Part shown: piece after piece, positions 1-6,273 of the stretch | Layout: every line of letters begins with the position of its first letter | Position numbering within the stretch: position 1 is the first letter of the stretch | DNA from: an uncultured Bacillota bacterium | Lineage (GTDB): Bacteria; Bacillota; Clostridia; Peptostreptococcales; Anaerovoracaceae | Direction: 5' to 3' | NCBI GenBank assembly: GCA_947302945.1 | Contig: CAMYWZ010000043.1 | Coordinates: forward strand, 1-8,058 | Length of the DNA: 8,058 nucleotides | Notes under the pieces: generated by a model | What the model was told of the DNA's origin: nothing | Database searches by the model: none | What the model saw: only the letters and a program-made list of their open reading frames with translations | Translations under genes and position numbers: made by a program

Positions 1-2
1 AA

Positions 3-122
3 GCCCACGGCGGAACCATCCCCAAGGCCGTAAAGAACAGGAAGAAGGTCAAGGAAGAGGCCGCAAAGGCTGCCGAAAAGAGAAGGGCAGAGAACGCCAA
101 GGGCAAGAAGTCCAAGAAGTAA
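3..122 (+). CDS. C-terminal fragment of an unidentified protein with a Lys/Ala/Glu-rich tail (5' end outside window)
   Basis: The window opens inside this gene. The frame beginning at base 3 stays open for 39 codons and ends in TAA at 120-122. The visible end starts AHGGTIPKAVKNRKK and then becomes a highly charged Lys/Arg/Glu/Ala stretch finishing GKKSKK. Such basic tails occur on many RNA-binding, ribosome-associated and membrane-insertion proteins, so the composition does not identify the family and I do not name one. Of the other two forward frames, one stops by base 33; the other stays open but gives a less protein-like, Gly/Arg/Gln-rich product. The bidirectional terminator at 144-169 begins about 20 nt after the stop, which supports this being the 3' end of a real + strand gene. 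Confidence 0.6.
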   Translation, partial: AHGGTIPKAVKNRKKVKEEAAKAAEKRRAENAKGKKSKK

Positions 123-143
123 ATACCTAAACAAAGCAATAAA

Positions 144-169
144 AAAGCCGCTCCGTTTGGGGCGGCTTT
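144..169. terminator. Bidirectional intrinsic terminator between convergent genes
   Basis: The arms AAAGCCGCTCC (144-154) and GGGGCGGCTTT (159-169) pair over 11 bp with one G-U and a GTTT loop. Read on the minus strand the stem is followed by an unbroken T run (complement of A141-A146), so it is strongest as the terminator of the Lrp/AsnC gene whose stop is at 179. On the + strand only TTT follows, so it is weaker for the upstream Lys-rich gene. It lies exactly between the two convergent stop codons. Confidence 0.85.
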
Positions 170-178
170 GCTGTATCT

Positions 179-643
179 TCAGAATTTATTCGGGATGGGC
201 GGAACGGAGAACTTCTGCTTCAGTTCCGTGAGGGTTATCGTAGTTTCTGTGCGCTGGACGGTCCTGACCGATTTTATGCGGTTCACGAGGTCCGCGAGGG
301 TGTTGGTGTTCCTGGTGGCTATCTTGAGGATGTAGTCGAAATCGCCCGCGACGAAATAGGCTTCGAGTATCTCGTCCGATTCGGAGATGACTTTCGAGAG
401 CTCTTCTATGTCTCCGGAGGAATCCACGTTGATCATCATGTAGGCTTTAAGCTCCCTGCCCAGAAGGGAAGGGTCCAGTATGGCTGTGTACTGGCTGATG
501 AGGCCGCTGCTCTCCATCTTCTTGAGCCTGTCGCTTACGGCAGACAGGGAGAGATTGATCTTCTGCGAGAGCTCCTTGAAGGAGATCCTGGCGTTTTCCT
601 GGAGGACTTCCAGTATTTTCGCGTCAATAACATCTATCGTCAT
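179..643 (-). CDS. Lrp/AsnC family transcriptional regulator
   Basis: A 154-residue protein, the usual size for the family. It is a DNA-binding regulator that typically forms octamers and responds to amino acids. Residues about 4-50 form the N-terminal winged helix-turn-helix (IDAKILEVLQENARISFKEL, then SLSAVSDRLKKMESSGLI). Residues about 65-140 form the RAM/AsnC ligand-binding domain, with the characteristic AYFVAGDFDYILKI (95-108) and the late TETTITLTELK segment. I chose the ATG at 641-643 because GGAGG (649-653) lies 5 nt upstream and because family members normally begin one or two residues before the ID-x-KIL motif. The frame runs on upstream to an ATG at 689-691, but that would add 16 unconserved residues within AT-rich control DNA. 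The gene is divergent from glnS and ends at the shared terminator. The effector and targets cannot be read from sequence; autoregulation and control of the neighbouring glnS promoter are plausible inferences. Confidence 0.93.
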   Translation of the reverse strand: MTIDVIDAKILEVLQENARISFKELSQKINLSLSAVSDRLKKMESSGLISQYTAILDPSLLGRELKAYMMINVDSSGDIEELSKVISESDEILEAYFVAGDFDYILKIATRNTNTLADLVNRIKSVRTVQRTETTITLTELKQKFSVPPIPNKF

Positions 644-665
644 AATTGCCTCCATAACCCCTGTA

Positions 666-694
666 TTTATATTTTTTAGCAAATCCGGCATAAA
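666..694 (-). promoter_or_regulatory. Possible promoter of the Lrp/AsnC gene
   Basis: On the minus strand a TATAAA -10-like hexamer (666-671) lies 17 bp downstream of a weak -35-like TTTATG (689-694). This would start transcription near 658, giving a leader of about 15 nt that still holds the GGAGG at 649-653. The -35 match is only 3 of 6, and the region is AT-rich, so this is tentative. Confidence 0.3.
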
Positions 695-716
695 AAATCA
701 AGCGGTTTTTGAAAAA

Positions 717-745
717 TGCACGAATTATTTTATGCTTGCATGAAT
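717..745. repeat. Phased direct repeat TGCAYGAAT, candidate operator in the divergent control region
   Basis: TGCACGAAT (717-725) recurs as TGCATGAAT (737-745), 8 of 9 bases identical, with starts 20 bp apart, close to two helical turns. The second copy overlaps the -35 of the glnS promoter; both lie upstream of the likely Lrp/AsnC promoter. Lrp-type regulators commonly bind several helically phased sites and control their own divergent region, so a role as operator is a reasonable inference. The copies are short and could be chance. Confidence 0.35.
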
Positions 746-764
746 CGCGTTTGCGGGTTATAAT
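736..764 (+). promoter_or_regulatory. Sigma-A/sigma-70-type promoter for glnS and the following genes
   Basis: A perfect -10 hexamer TATAAT (759-764) sits 17 bp downstream of a partial -35, TTGCAT (736-741, matching at the TTG). Transcription would begin near 771, leaving a leader of about 53 nt before the ATG at 824. That is too short to hold a T-box riboswitch, so tRNA-responsive antitermination is not supported here. No other convincing promoter is visible until after 5061, so this one may drive glnS through the dCMP deaminase gene. Confidence 0.7.
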
Positions 765-823
765 AAGTAGTCAAATTATAGCTTTAATGTGGCACTTTGT
801 GTTCATCGTACGAAAAAAACGAT

Positions 824-2461
824 ATGGAAAGCAATTTCATTCACGACATAATAGATAAAGACATAGCGGAAGGCAAGTATTCCCACGAGATAATCACCCG
901 CTTCCCGCCGGAACCCAACGGCTACCTTCACATAGGTCACGCCAAGTCCATCTGCCTCAATTTCGGCACCGCTAAAAAATACGGCGGCAAGTGCAACCTC
1001 CGCTACGACGACACCAACCCCGTCAAGGAAGACGACGAATTCGTCGGATCCATAGAGAACGACGTCCGCTGGCTGGGCTTCGAATGGGCTGATCTGAACT
1101 ACGCTTCGGACTATTTCGAGAAGATGTACGAGTGCGCATGCTTGCTCATCAAAAAGGGCCTCGCCTACGCCTCGGACATGAATCAGGAAGAGATCCGCGC
1201 CACCCGCGGCACCCTCACCGAGCCCGGCACCAACGACAGGAACAGGGACCGCAGCCCCGAAGAATCCCTTAAGATTTTTCAGGACATGCGCGCCGGCAAA
1301 TACGAAGACGGCACAATGTGCATACGCGCGAAGATAGACATGGCCTCCCCCAACATCAACATGAGGGATCCTGTCATCTACCGCGTCCTGCACGTAAGCC
1401 ACCAGCACACAGGGGACAAGTGGTGCATCTACCCGATGTACGATTTTGCCCACCCGCTGGAGGACGCCATAGAAGGCATCACGCACTCGCTGTGCACCCT
1501 GGAGTTCGAGGACCACAGGCCCTTCTACGACTGGGCTCTTAAGAACACGGACTGGCCGGAACCTCCCCAGCAGATAGAATTCGCCAAGCTCAACCTTTCC
1601 AACACCATCATGAGCAAGCGCAACATCAAGAAGCTTGTCGAGGAAGGCAAGGTCGAGGGCTGGGACGATCCGCGCCTGTGCACCATAGCAGGCATGCGCC
1701 GCAGGGGCTACACCCCCGAGGCCATACGCAATTTCTGCGACGCCATAGGAGTCTCCAAGGCCAACAGCCTCATAGACATGAGCCAGCTGGAGTACTTCGT
1801 AAGGGACGACCTTAAGGACAGGGTGGAGAGCCGCTTCGTCATCTCAAGGCCCTTAAAGCTTACGATAACCAACTGGCCGGAAGGCCGCACGGAAATGTGC
1901 ACCATAGAAAACAACCCCAACGTTCCGGAGCTCGGAAGCCGTCAGGTGCCCTTCAGCGGAAACCTGTGGATAGAGCAGGACGACTTCATGGAGATCCCCG
2001 CTAAGAAGTACTTCAGGCTCTTCCCGGGCAACGAAGTGCGCCTTAAGGGAGCCTACTTCGTAACCTGCACCGGCGTCGTAAAAGACGAGGCCGGAAACGT
2101 CACGGAGGTCCTCTGCACCTACGATCCGGACACCAAGAGCGGCACCCCCGGCGCCGACAGCCGCAAGGTAAAGGGCACCATCCACTGGGTGGATGCCAAT
2201 ACCGCTGCAGCAGTCCCCGTGCGCGAGTACGGATACCTGGCCTATCCAAACGAGGAGACAGGCAGAAACGAGTTCGATCCCGATTCGAGGACGGAGCTCA
2301 CAGCCTACGCGGAGCCTTCCGTAAAGGAAGCCAAAGCGGGCGAGCGCTTCCAGTTCTTCAGGAGCGGATATTATATCACCGACAGCGTCCTTTCAAAAGA
2401 AGGCGCCCCGGTGTTCAACCAGATAGTAGGGCTTAAATCGTCCTGGAAACCCATAGTTTAG
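824..2461 (+). CDS. glnS: Glutamine--tRNA ligase (GlnRS)
   Basis: A cytoplasmic class I aminoacyl-tRNA synthetase that joins glutamine to tRNA(Gln) using ATP. The 545 residues match the family's usual length (about 550). The HIGH signature appears as PPEPNGYLHIGHAK (28-41). The KMSKS-type loop is TIMSKR (261-266), followed by VEGWDDPRL and GMRRRGYTPEAIRNF, both typical of GlnRS rather than GluRS. The C-terminal anticodon-binding beta-barrels cover about 340-545 and contain GSRQVPFSG (371-379), RKVKGTIHWV (447-456) and a final PVFNQIVGLKSSW. The ATG at 824 is preferred. An in-frame TTG at 797 would add nine residues (first codon read as Met, then CSSYEKND) but has no better ribosome site. Neither start has a clear Shine-Dalgarno sequence. 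The gene diverges from the Lrp/AsnC regulator and leads the co-directional set. Its presence indicates direct charging of tRNA(Gln), although many relatives use the GatCAB amidation route. Confidence 0.96.
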   Translation: MESNFIHDIIDKDIAEGKYSHEIITRFPPEPNGYLHIGHAKSICLNFGTAKKYGGKCNLRYDDTNPVKEDDEFVGSIENDVRWLGFEWADLNYASDYFEKMYECACLLIKKGLAYASDMNQEEIRATRGTLTEPGTNDRNRDRSPEESLKIFQDMRAGKYEDGTMCIRAKIDMASPNINMRDPVIYRVLHVSHQHTGDKWCIYPMYDFAHPLEDAIEGITHSLCTLEFEDHRPFYDWALKNTDWPEPPQQIEFAKLNLSNTIMSKRNIKKLVEEGKVEGWDDPRLCTIAGMRRRGYTPEAIRNFCDAIGVSKANSLIDMSQLEYFVRDDLKDRVESRFVISRPLKLTITNWPEGRTEMCTIENNPNVPELGSRQVPFSGNLWIEQDDFMEIPAKKYFRLFPGNEVRLKGAYFVTCTGVVKDEAGNVTEVLCTYDPDTKSGTPGADSRKVKGTIHWVDANTAAAVPVREYGYLAYPNEETGRNEFDPDSRTELTAYAEPSVKEAKAGERFQFFRSGYYITDSVLSKEGAPVFNQIVGLKSSWKPIV

Positions 2462-2484
2462 ACAGCTGAACAGTCGTAAAAGTC

Positions 2485-3822
2485 ATGAAGAAACTATTAT
2501 CGATCATTTTGGCAGCCGTAATGCTGCTTGGGCTTTCATCCTGTACCATAAAGCTCAGCACCACCAGCGTTCCCGCAGGAACGCCTCAGGAGACAGAACC
2601 CGTCATCGGGACCGCAGGTCCCATCGAGGAGGAAGAAGTCGTCCGCGAGCTCACCCTCGAGGACAAGATGGAGGAGAAGTCCACTATAGAGCTTGTGAAA
2701 GCTGATATAGGCAGCGACAGCTACATCGCTCCGGCGCAGGACAGCAGCAGCCATCTCTGGGGCTACATAGACCTCAGAGGCAATTGGGTGGTCGCGCCCA
2801 GATACAGGACCGCCTCCGAGTTCACCGGAGATCTTGCCTGCGTCAGCGACTTGTACAATGAGTATATGTTCATCAACCGCGCAGGTGTAGGGTTCCTCGA
2901 TACGTTCGACAAATACGTTATCACTGCCAGCGCGGTCTTCAGAGAAGGCATCGCAAGTGTCAGGGCCGACGTGGATTACGTCCAGAAGATGGCTTACATA
3001 GACGGCAACGCGGAGATCTGCATCAATCTCGGCAGGCTCCCGCTCGCAAAAGGCGTTTCCTACAAAACTTCCAGATTCGTTGAGCTTGCCACTCCTTTCA
3101 GGAACGGCTACGCTCTTGTAATGCGCACTACCAACGCCACGCTCGCGGCTCAGGGCATCAGCGCCCTTGAAAGCGCCTATGTCATCGACCGCGACGGCTC
3201 TGTCGTTGCCGCAGTGCCTCAGGGCCTCGACGTCAACGAAAACGGTTTCGACGAAAACATGAGGGTAGTGATCAAAGCCGACAACGGCCTCTTCGGACTG
3301 GCCGACGTAAACGGCACCGTGGTCCTCAGCCCCTCCTATATCCGCGTGCTTTACTGCGAGGACGGCCTCTACCTGGTCTGCAACCAGAACGGTTTCTGGG
3401 GCTACCTGGACAAGGACGGCAACGTGGTGATAGACTTCAAGTACAACAACGCTCTTCCGTTCTCCGAAGGCCTCGCGGCTGTCAGCAACGGCACTGCCTG
3501 GGGCTTCATCGACAAGACCGGAGTGCTTGTCATCCCTTATCAGTACGACAAAGTCCAGCCTCTGAAGAACAACCAGTACTCAAGCGCCGACAACAACGGC
3601 GCGTTCTGCAGCAGTATCGCTGTGGTAAAGGCCGGACGCTTCTGGGGCGTAATAAACTATAGCGGAGATATCCTGTTCGCTGCCGAATCCGAGGAATGTC
3701 CCATCCTCTCAGTCGCCAACGGGTACATCTCGTTCGAGTACAACGGCGGATGCGGCGTCTTCACCACGGACGGCAAGCTGGTCCTGATGCCTGAATACGA
3801 AAGAATAGGAGAGTTCAGGTAG
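2485..3822 (+). CDS. WG-repeat-containing lipoprotein
   Basis: A predicted surface lipoprotein of 445 residues. It begins MKKLLSIILAAVMLLGLSSC, a basic n-region, a hydrophobic core and an LSSC lipobox with Cys20 as the lipidated residue. A Ser/Thr/Pro/Glu-rich linker (about 21-70) follows. The rest consists of degenerate WG repeats, each a Trp-Gly or equivalent followed by a short beta segment such as YLDKDGNVVI. Clear copies are at LWGYIDLRG (91-99), FWGYLDKDG (304-312), AWGFIDKTG (338-346) and FWGVINYSG (386-394), with weaker ones near LFGLADVNG (269-277) and CGVFTTDGK (423-431). WG-repeat proteins are common in Clostridia and Bacteroidetes, but the family has no single known function; binding of protein or glycan partners outside the cell is inference. 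It starts 23 nt after glnS with no terminator between, and ends 8 nt before truA, so co-transcription is likely. No Shine-Dalgarno sequence precedes its ATG. Confidence 0.88.
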   Translation: MKKLLSIILAAVMLLGLSSCTIKLSTTSVPAGTPQETEPVIGTAGPIEEEEVVRELTLEDKMEEKSTIELVKADIGSDSYIAPAQDSSSHLWGYIDLRGNWVVAPRYRTASEFTGDLACVSDLYNEYMFINRAGVGFLDTFDKYVITASAVFREGIASVRADVDYVQKMAYIDGNAEICINLGRLPLAKGVSYKTSRFVELATPFRNGYALVMRTTNATLAAQGISALESAYVIDRDGSVVAAVPQGLDVNENGFDENMRVVIKADNGLFGLADVNGTVVLSPSYIRVLYCEDGLYLVCNQNGFWGYLDKDGNVVIDFKYNNALPFSEGLAAVSNGTAWGFIDKTGVLVIPYQYDKVQPLKNNQYSSADNNGAFCSSIAVVKAGRFWGVINYSGDILFAAESEECPILSVANGYISFEYNGGCGVFTTDGKLVLMPEYERIGEFR

Positions 3823-3830
3823 TTTCCGGG

Positions 3831-4619
3831 ATGCGCAACCTTCTGCTCACAGTAAGCTACGACGGTTCCTTCTATCACGGCTGGGCAAGACAGCCGGGGC
3901 TTCGGACGGTATGCGGCCGCATGGAGGAGACCTTAAGCGCCTATTTCGACACACAGATAGTCCTCGAAGGCGCAAGCCGCACGGACGCCGGGGTGCACGC
4001 CTACGGGCAGAGAGCAACGCTTAAGACGGAGCTTGGCATCCCTGTCGAAAAGATCCCCATGGTCTTTAATACCGCGCTCGCGGACGACCGCATCGAAGGT
4101 CTTTCGGATATTTCGGTCGTGGCCGCGTCAGAGATGCCGGAAGGTTTCCACGCGCGCTTTTCAGCCCTCGGAAAGCGCTACATCTACAGGATAAGGAACG
4201 CCGAAAAGCCGGACATCTTCCTCAAGCGCTACCGCTGGCAGATAGCAAAGCCCCTCGATCTTGAGGCCATGCAGCAAGCCTGCGGATACATAGTCGGAGA
4301 AAAGGATTTCGCGTGTTTTCAGAGCGCCGGCGGCACTCCCCGCGAATCCACAGTCAGGACAGTTTACAGCCTCACACTTGAGCGGAGCCCGGAAGATCCT
4401 TCGGAGATAGAGCTTCGCATAGAAGGAAACGGCTTTTTATACAACATGGTCAGGATCATCACCGGAACGCTCGCGGAGGTGGGCCTCGGAAAGCGCCGCC
4501 CGGAAGATCTTGAGGAGATCATAGAGTCCAAAGACCGCAGCAGGGCAGGGATAATCGCTCCCGCCGGAGGGCTGTGGCTGGACGAGGTGTTTTATCAGGA
4601 GCAGTCTTATGGAGCTTAA
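3831..4619 (+). CDS. truA: tRNA pseudouridine(38-40) synthase TruA
   Basis: Converts uridines 38-40 in the anticodon arm of many tRNAs to pseudouridine. The 262 residues are full length for bacterial TruA. The N-terminal beta strand carries [20 protein letters not shown]. The catalytic motif [14 protein letters not shown] (47-60) places the nucleophilic Asp at residue 52. The C-terminal half has KRYIYRI (115-121), the [10 protein letters not shown] segment (159-168) and [16 protein letters not shown] (199-214), all family hallmarks. The ATG at 3831 puts the first strand at the usual distance from the start. The ribosome site is poor: the nearest purine-rich run (AGGAGAG, inside the preceding gene) lies about 20 nt upstream, so coupling to the gene before it may help. 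The 3' end overlaps the deaminase gene by 11 nt. Confidence 0.96.
   Translation: MRNLLLTVSYDGSFYHGWARQPGLRTVCGRMEETLSAYFDTQIVLEGASRTDAGVHAYGQRATLKTELGIPVEKIPMVFNTALADDRIEGLSDISVVAASEMPEGFHARFSALGKRYIYRIRNAEKPDIFLKRYRWQIAKPLDLEAMQQACGYIVGEKDFACFQSAGGTPRESTVRTVYSLTLERSPEDPSEIELRIEGNGFLYNMVRIITGTLAEVGLGKRRPEDLEEIIESKDRSRAGIIAPAGGLWLDEVFYQEQSYGA
4597..4601 (+). promoter_or_regulatory. Shine-Dalgarno sequence that fixes the dCMP deaminase start
   Basis: AGGAG lies 7 nt upstream of the ATG at 4609, inside the last codons of truA. It supports translation from 4609, where the protein begins [12 protein letters not shown] as dCMP deaminases normally do, and rejects the overlapping reading frame that starts at 4574. 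Confidence 0.75.
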
Positions 4620-5061
4620 CAGACCCAGCTGGGACGAATACTTCATGGAAATGGCGGAGCTGGCCAGGAAGCGCACCACCTGCATCAGGAGGGGCGTCGG
4701 CGCTGTTATCGTTAAGGACAACAGGGTCATGGCCACGGGCTACAACGGCGTCCCCAAGGGGATCTCGCACTGCTCGGAAGTGGGCTGCCTCCGTCAGCAG
4801 ATGGGTGTTCCGTCCGGCAAGATGCACGAGCTTTGCAGAGGTCTTCACGCGGAGCAGAACGCCATCATACAGGCTGCGTGTCTGGGCCAGTCGATAGAGG
4901 GCGCAACGCTTTACTGCACCACCCAGCCCTGCATCATCTGCACCAAGATGATAATAAACGCAGGCATCAAAAGGGTGGTCATAAAGGAAGCCTACCCGGA
5001 CGAACTCGCGCAGGAAATGGCCCGCGAAGCAGGGCTTAAGATAGAAGTGCTCGGAGAGTAA
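4609..5061 (+). CDS. dCMP deaminase (ComEB-like, zinc-dependent cytidine/deoxycytidylate deaminase family)
   Basis: Deaminates dCMP to dUMP, the substrate of thymidylate synthase, and so feeds dTTP synthesis in the cytoplasm. The 150 residues suit the family. The zinc site is complete: [11 protein letters not shown] gives the H80-A-E82 motif with Glu82 as proton shuttle, and QPCIICTKM gives Cys108 and Cys111. The N-terminal [12 protein letters not shown], the [13 protein letters not shown] segment and the extra Cys-rich insert (CSEVGC, 55-60) are typical of dCMP deaminases rather than cytidine or tRNA-adenosine deaminases. In Bacillus the orthologue is comEB, inside the comE competence operon; here no comEA or comEC is visible next to it, so a competence role is not implied. 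It overlaps truA by 11 nt and is followed at once by a strong terminator. Confidence 0.93.
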   Translation: MELNRPSWDEYFMEMAELARKRTTCIRRGVGAVIVKDNRVMATGYNGVPKGISHCSEVGCLRQQMGVPSGKMHELCRGLHAEQNAIIQAACLGQSIEGATLYCTTQPCIICTKMIINAGIKRVVIKEAYPDELAQEMAREAGLKIEVLGE

Positions 5062-5099
5062 AAGCGTCACGCGGATACTTTCTCCGCTGCGCTTTTTTT
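5061..5099 (+). terminator. Intrinsic terminator after the dCMP deaminase gene
   Basis: AAAGCG (5061-5066) pairs with CGCTTT (5090-5095), and GCGGA (5071-5075) with TCCGC (5083-5087), separated by a small internal loop and closed by a 7-nt loop. Seven Ts follow from 5093. The structure begins at the stop codon of the deaminase gene and ends 10 nt before the ATG of the transglycosylase gene, so it either closes the first operon or acts as a partial terminator inside a longer one. Confidence 0.85.
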
Positions 5100-5109
5100 G
5101 TTCTCATCA

Positions 5110-6258
5110 ATGAAGAAAACTATACTGAACATCTTAATAGTGCTGGTGTGCGGCGCGATGCTCTCCGCTTCGCTCCTGGTCCCCGTGGCCGAGGCTGAAA
5201 CGGTAGACCCGCAGATCCTGTACACCGCTCAGGCCGAGTATCTGCTGAAAGACATATACGTAGACGGGCGGCATTACGACAACTGGTCGCTTGTGCACCC
5301 TGTCGTCAGAGTCAACGGCATGATATACGTCCCGGTGGATATTTCCGCTCTGGTCAGGGAAGAGAAGACCGACAGGGTCGGAGAGCTTTCAGGCTCCGCG
5401 ATAATCGTGCCTCAGACCGTGCAGGAGAAGACACCCCAGTCAATGTCGGAGGACTCGGACCCCGCTCCCAAAGCTCCGGGCCTCGATTCGGTAAAGACAG
5501 CGCTCTTAAATTACACCTGCGACCACTATTTCAGGGGCTTTCAGGTGACGACAGGCTATAAGGAGCTATGCGGCCTGCAGCTTCCTTCGACTACGGATAT
5601 AGCCATCAGCGAGTCGGGCGCGTACTACGCCTCGGAGAACTTCTTAAGAAGCGTTCTGGGCATAGACGTATGCACCAGGGAGCCGGGCGGAGTTTATCTC
5701 AGCACCGATCCGGCCGTCAGCGCAGCCCGCTGGGCAGCTTCCGACACGAATGCCAGCTACTCCGAAGGCGTAAAGTGGTATATAATGGAGATAGGCATGT
5801 ACGTTTCCCCGTACCAGGCTGAATGGTACGAGTACCTTATGAGGCACGTTGCGGGCACTCTCGAATACATCACGCCCAAGCTCATGTTCGGCGTCATCAA
5901 CGTCGAGAGCCGCTTCGACACCGAGGCCGGCAGCAGTGCCGGCGCAATAGGCCTCATGCAGATCCTGTATTACTACGCATCCGATATGGGTTACACCGTT
6001 GAGATGCTCCAGGACCCGCACACGAACATGGAGTACGGCGCGCCCATGCTGGACGAATACATAAGGGAGTTCGGCGGGGACGTCACCAGGGCGCTTGCCG
6101 CATACAACCAGGGCATCAGCGCGGTAAGGAGCAATCCGAATTACAGCAGGTGGTACGCAAATCTGGTCTTCAAGCGCATAGAGCAGCTTGAGAACTGGCT
6201 TGCCGCCAATGGTTACAGCACGGAATTCGTAGATCAGCTGGTCCTCATCGATCAGTAA
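5110..6258 (+). CDS. Secreted lytic transglycosylase (SLT/Slt70-like catalytic domain) with an N-terminal stalk-like region
   Basis: Predicted to cleave the MurNAc-GlcNAc bond of peptidoglycan outside the membrane, forming 1,6-anhydro ends. Length 382 residues. Residues 1-29 form a signal peptide (MKKT, then a long hydrophobic stretch, ending VAEA) with likely cleavage after Ala29. Residues about 44-80 (YVDGRHY, VRVNGMIYVPVDISALV) resemble the first half of copper-amine-oxidase-type stalk domains, and ENFLRSVLGIDVCTREPGGVYLS (split at 177-199) resembles the second half, with a linker between. The catalytic SLT domain covers about 236-365: GVINVESRFD with Glu266 as the catalytic acid, GAIGLMQIL (278-286) and ALAAYNQG (328-335). 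The ATG at 5110 is chosen because it gives a proper signal peptide; an in-frame TTG at 5098 lies in the terminator T run. No Shine-Dalgarno sequence is present. It is followed 15 nt later by scpA. Confidence 0.9.
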   Translation: MKKTILNILIVLVCGAMLSASLLVPVAEAETVDPQILYTAQAEYLLKDIYVDGRHYDNWSLVHPVVRVNGMIYVPVDISALVREEKTDRVGELSGSAIIVPQTVQEKTPQSMSEDSDPAPKAPGLDSVKTALLNYTCDHYFRGFQVTTGYKELCGLQLPSTTDIAISESGAYYASENFLRSVLGIDVCTREPGGVYLSTDPAVSAARWAASDTNASYSEGVKWYIMEIGMYVSPYQAEWYEYLMRHVAGTLEYITPKLMFGVINVESRFDTEAGSSAGAIGLMQILYYYASDMGYTVEMLQDPHTNMEYGAPMLDEYIREFGGDVTRALAAYNQGISAVRSNPNYSRWYANLVFKRIEQLENWLAANGYSTEFVDQLVLIDQ

Positions 6259-6264
6259 GACAGC

Positions 6265-6268
6265 GGAG
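6265..6268 (+). promoter_or_regulatory. Shine-Dalgarno sequence of scpA
   Basis: GGAG lies 5 nt upstream of the ATG at 6274, followed by AACAA. The same arrangement (GGAGG-AACAA-ATG) precedes scpB at 7003-7015, so the two condensin subunits have almost identical initiation regions. Confidence 0.7.
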
Positions 6269-6273
6269 AACAA

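Noticed and set aside
641..691. Longer Lrp/AsnC start at 691 adding 16 residues
   Set aside because: The extra residues are AT-rich control DNA containing the likely -10. The start at 643 has GGAGG at proper spacing and the family-typical N-terminus.
771..823. T-box or other riboswitch in the glnS leader
   Set aside because: Only about 53 nt separate the predicted transcription start from the ATG, and no terminator/antiterminator pair or T-box core sequence is visible.
805..823. ATCGT/ACGAT inverted repeat just before the glnS ATG
   Set aside because: A 5-bp stem with a 9-nt A-rich loop is weak and expected by chance.
803..1516. 237-codon open frame on the minus strand inside glnS
   Set aside because: It is antisense to the most conserved part of GlnRS, including the HIGH motif. 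Its Val/Ala/Gly-rich product has no recognisable domain, and long antisense frames are expected opposite genes with this codon bias.
4609..5061. Competence locus suggested by the comEB-like gene
   Set aside because: No comEA or comEC is adjacent, and dCMP deaminase has a general nucleotide-metabolism role.
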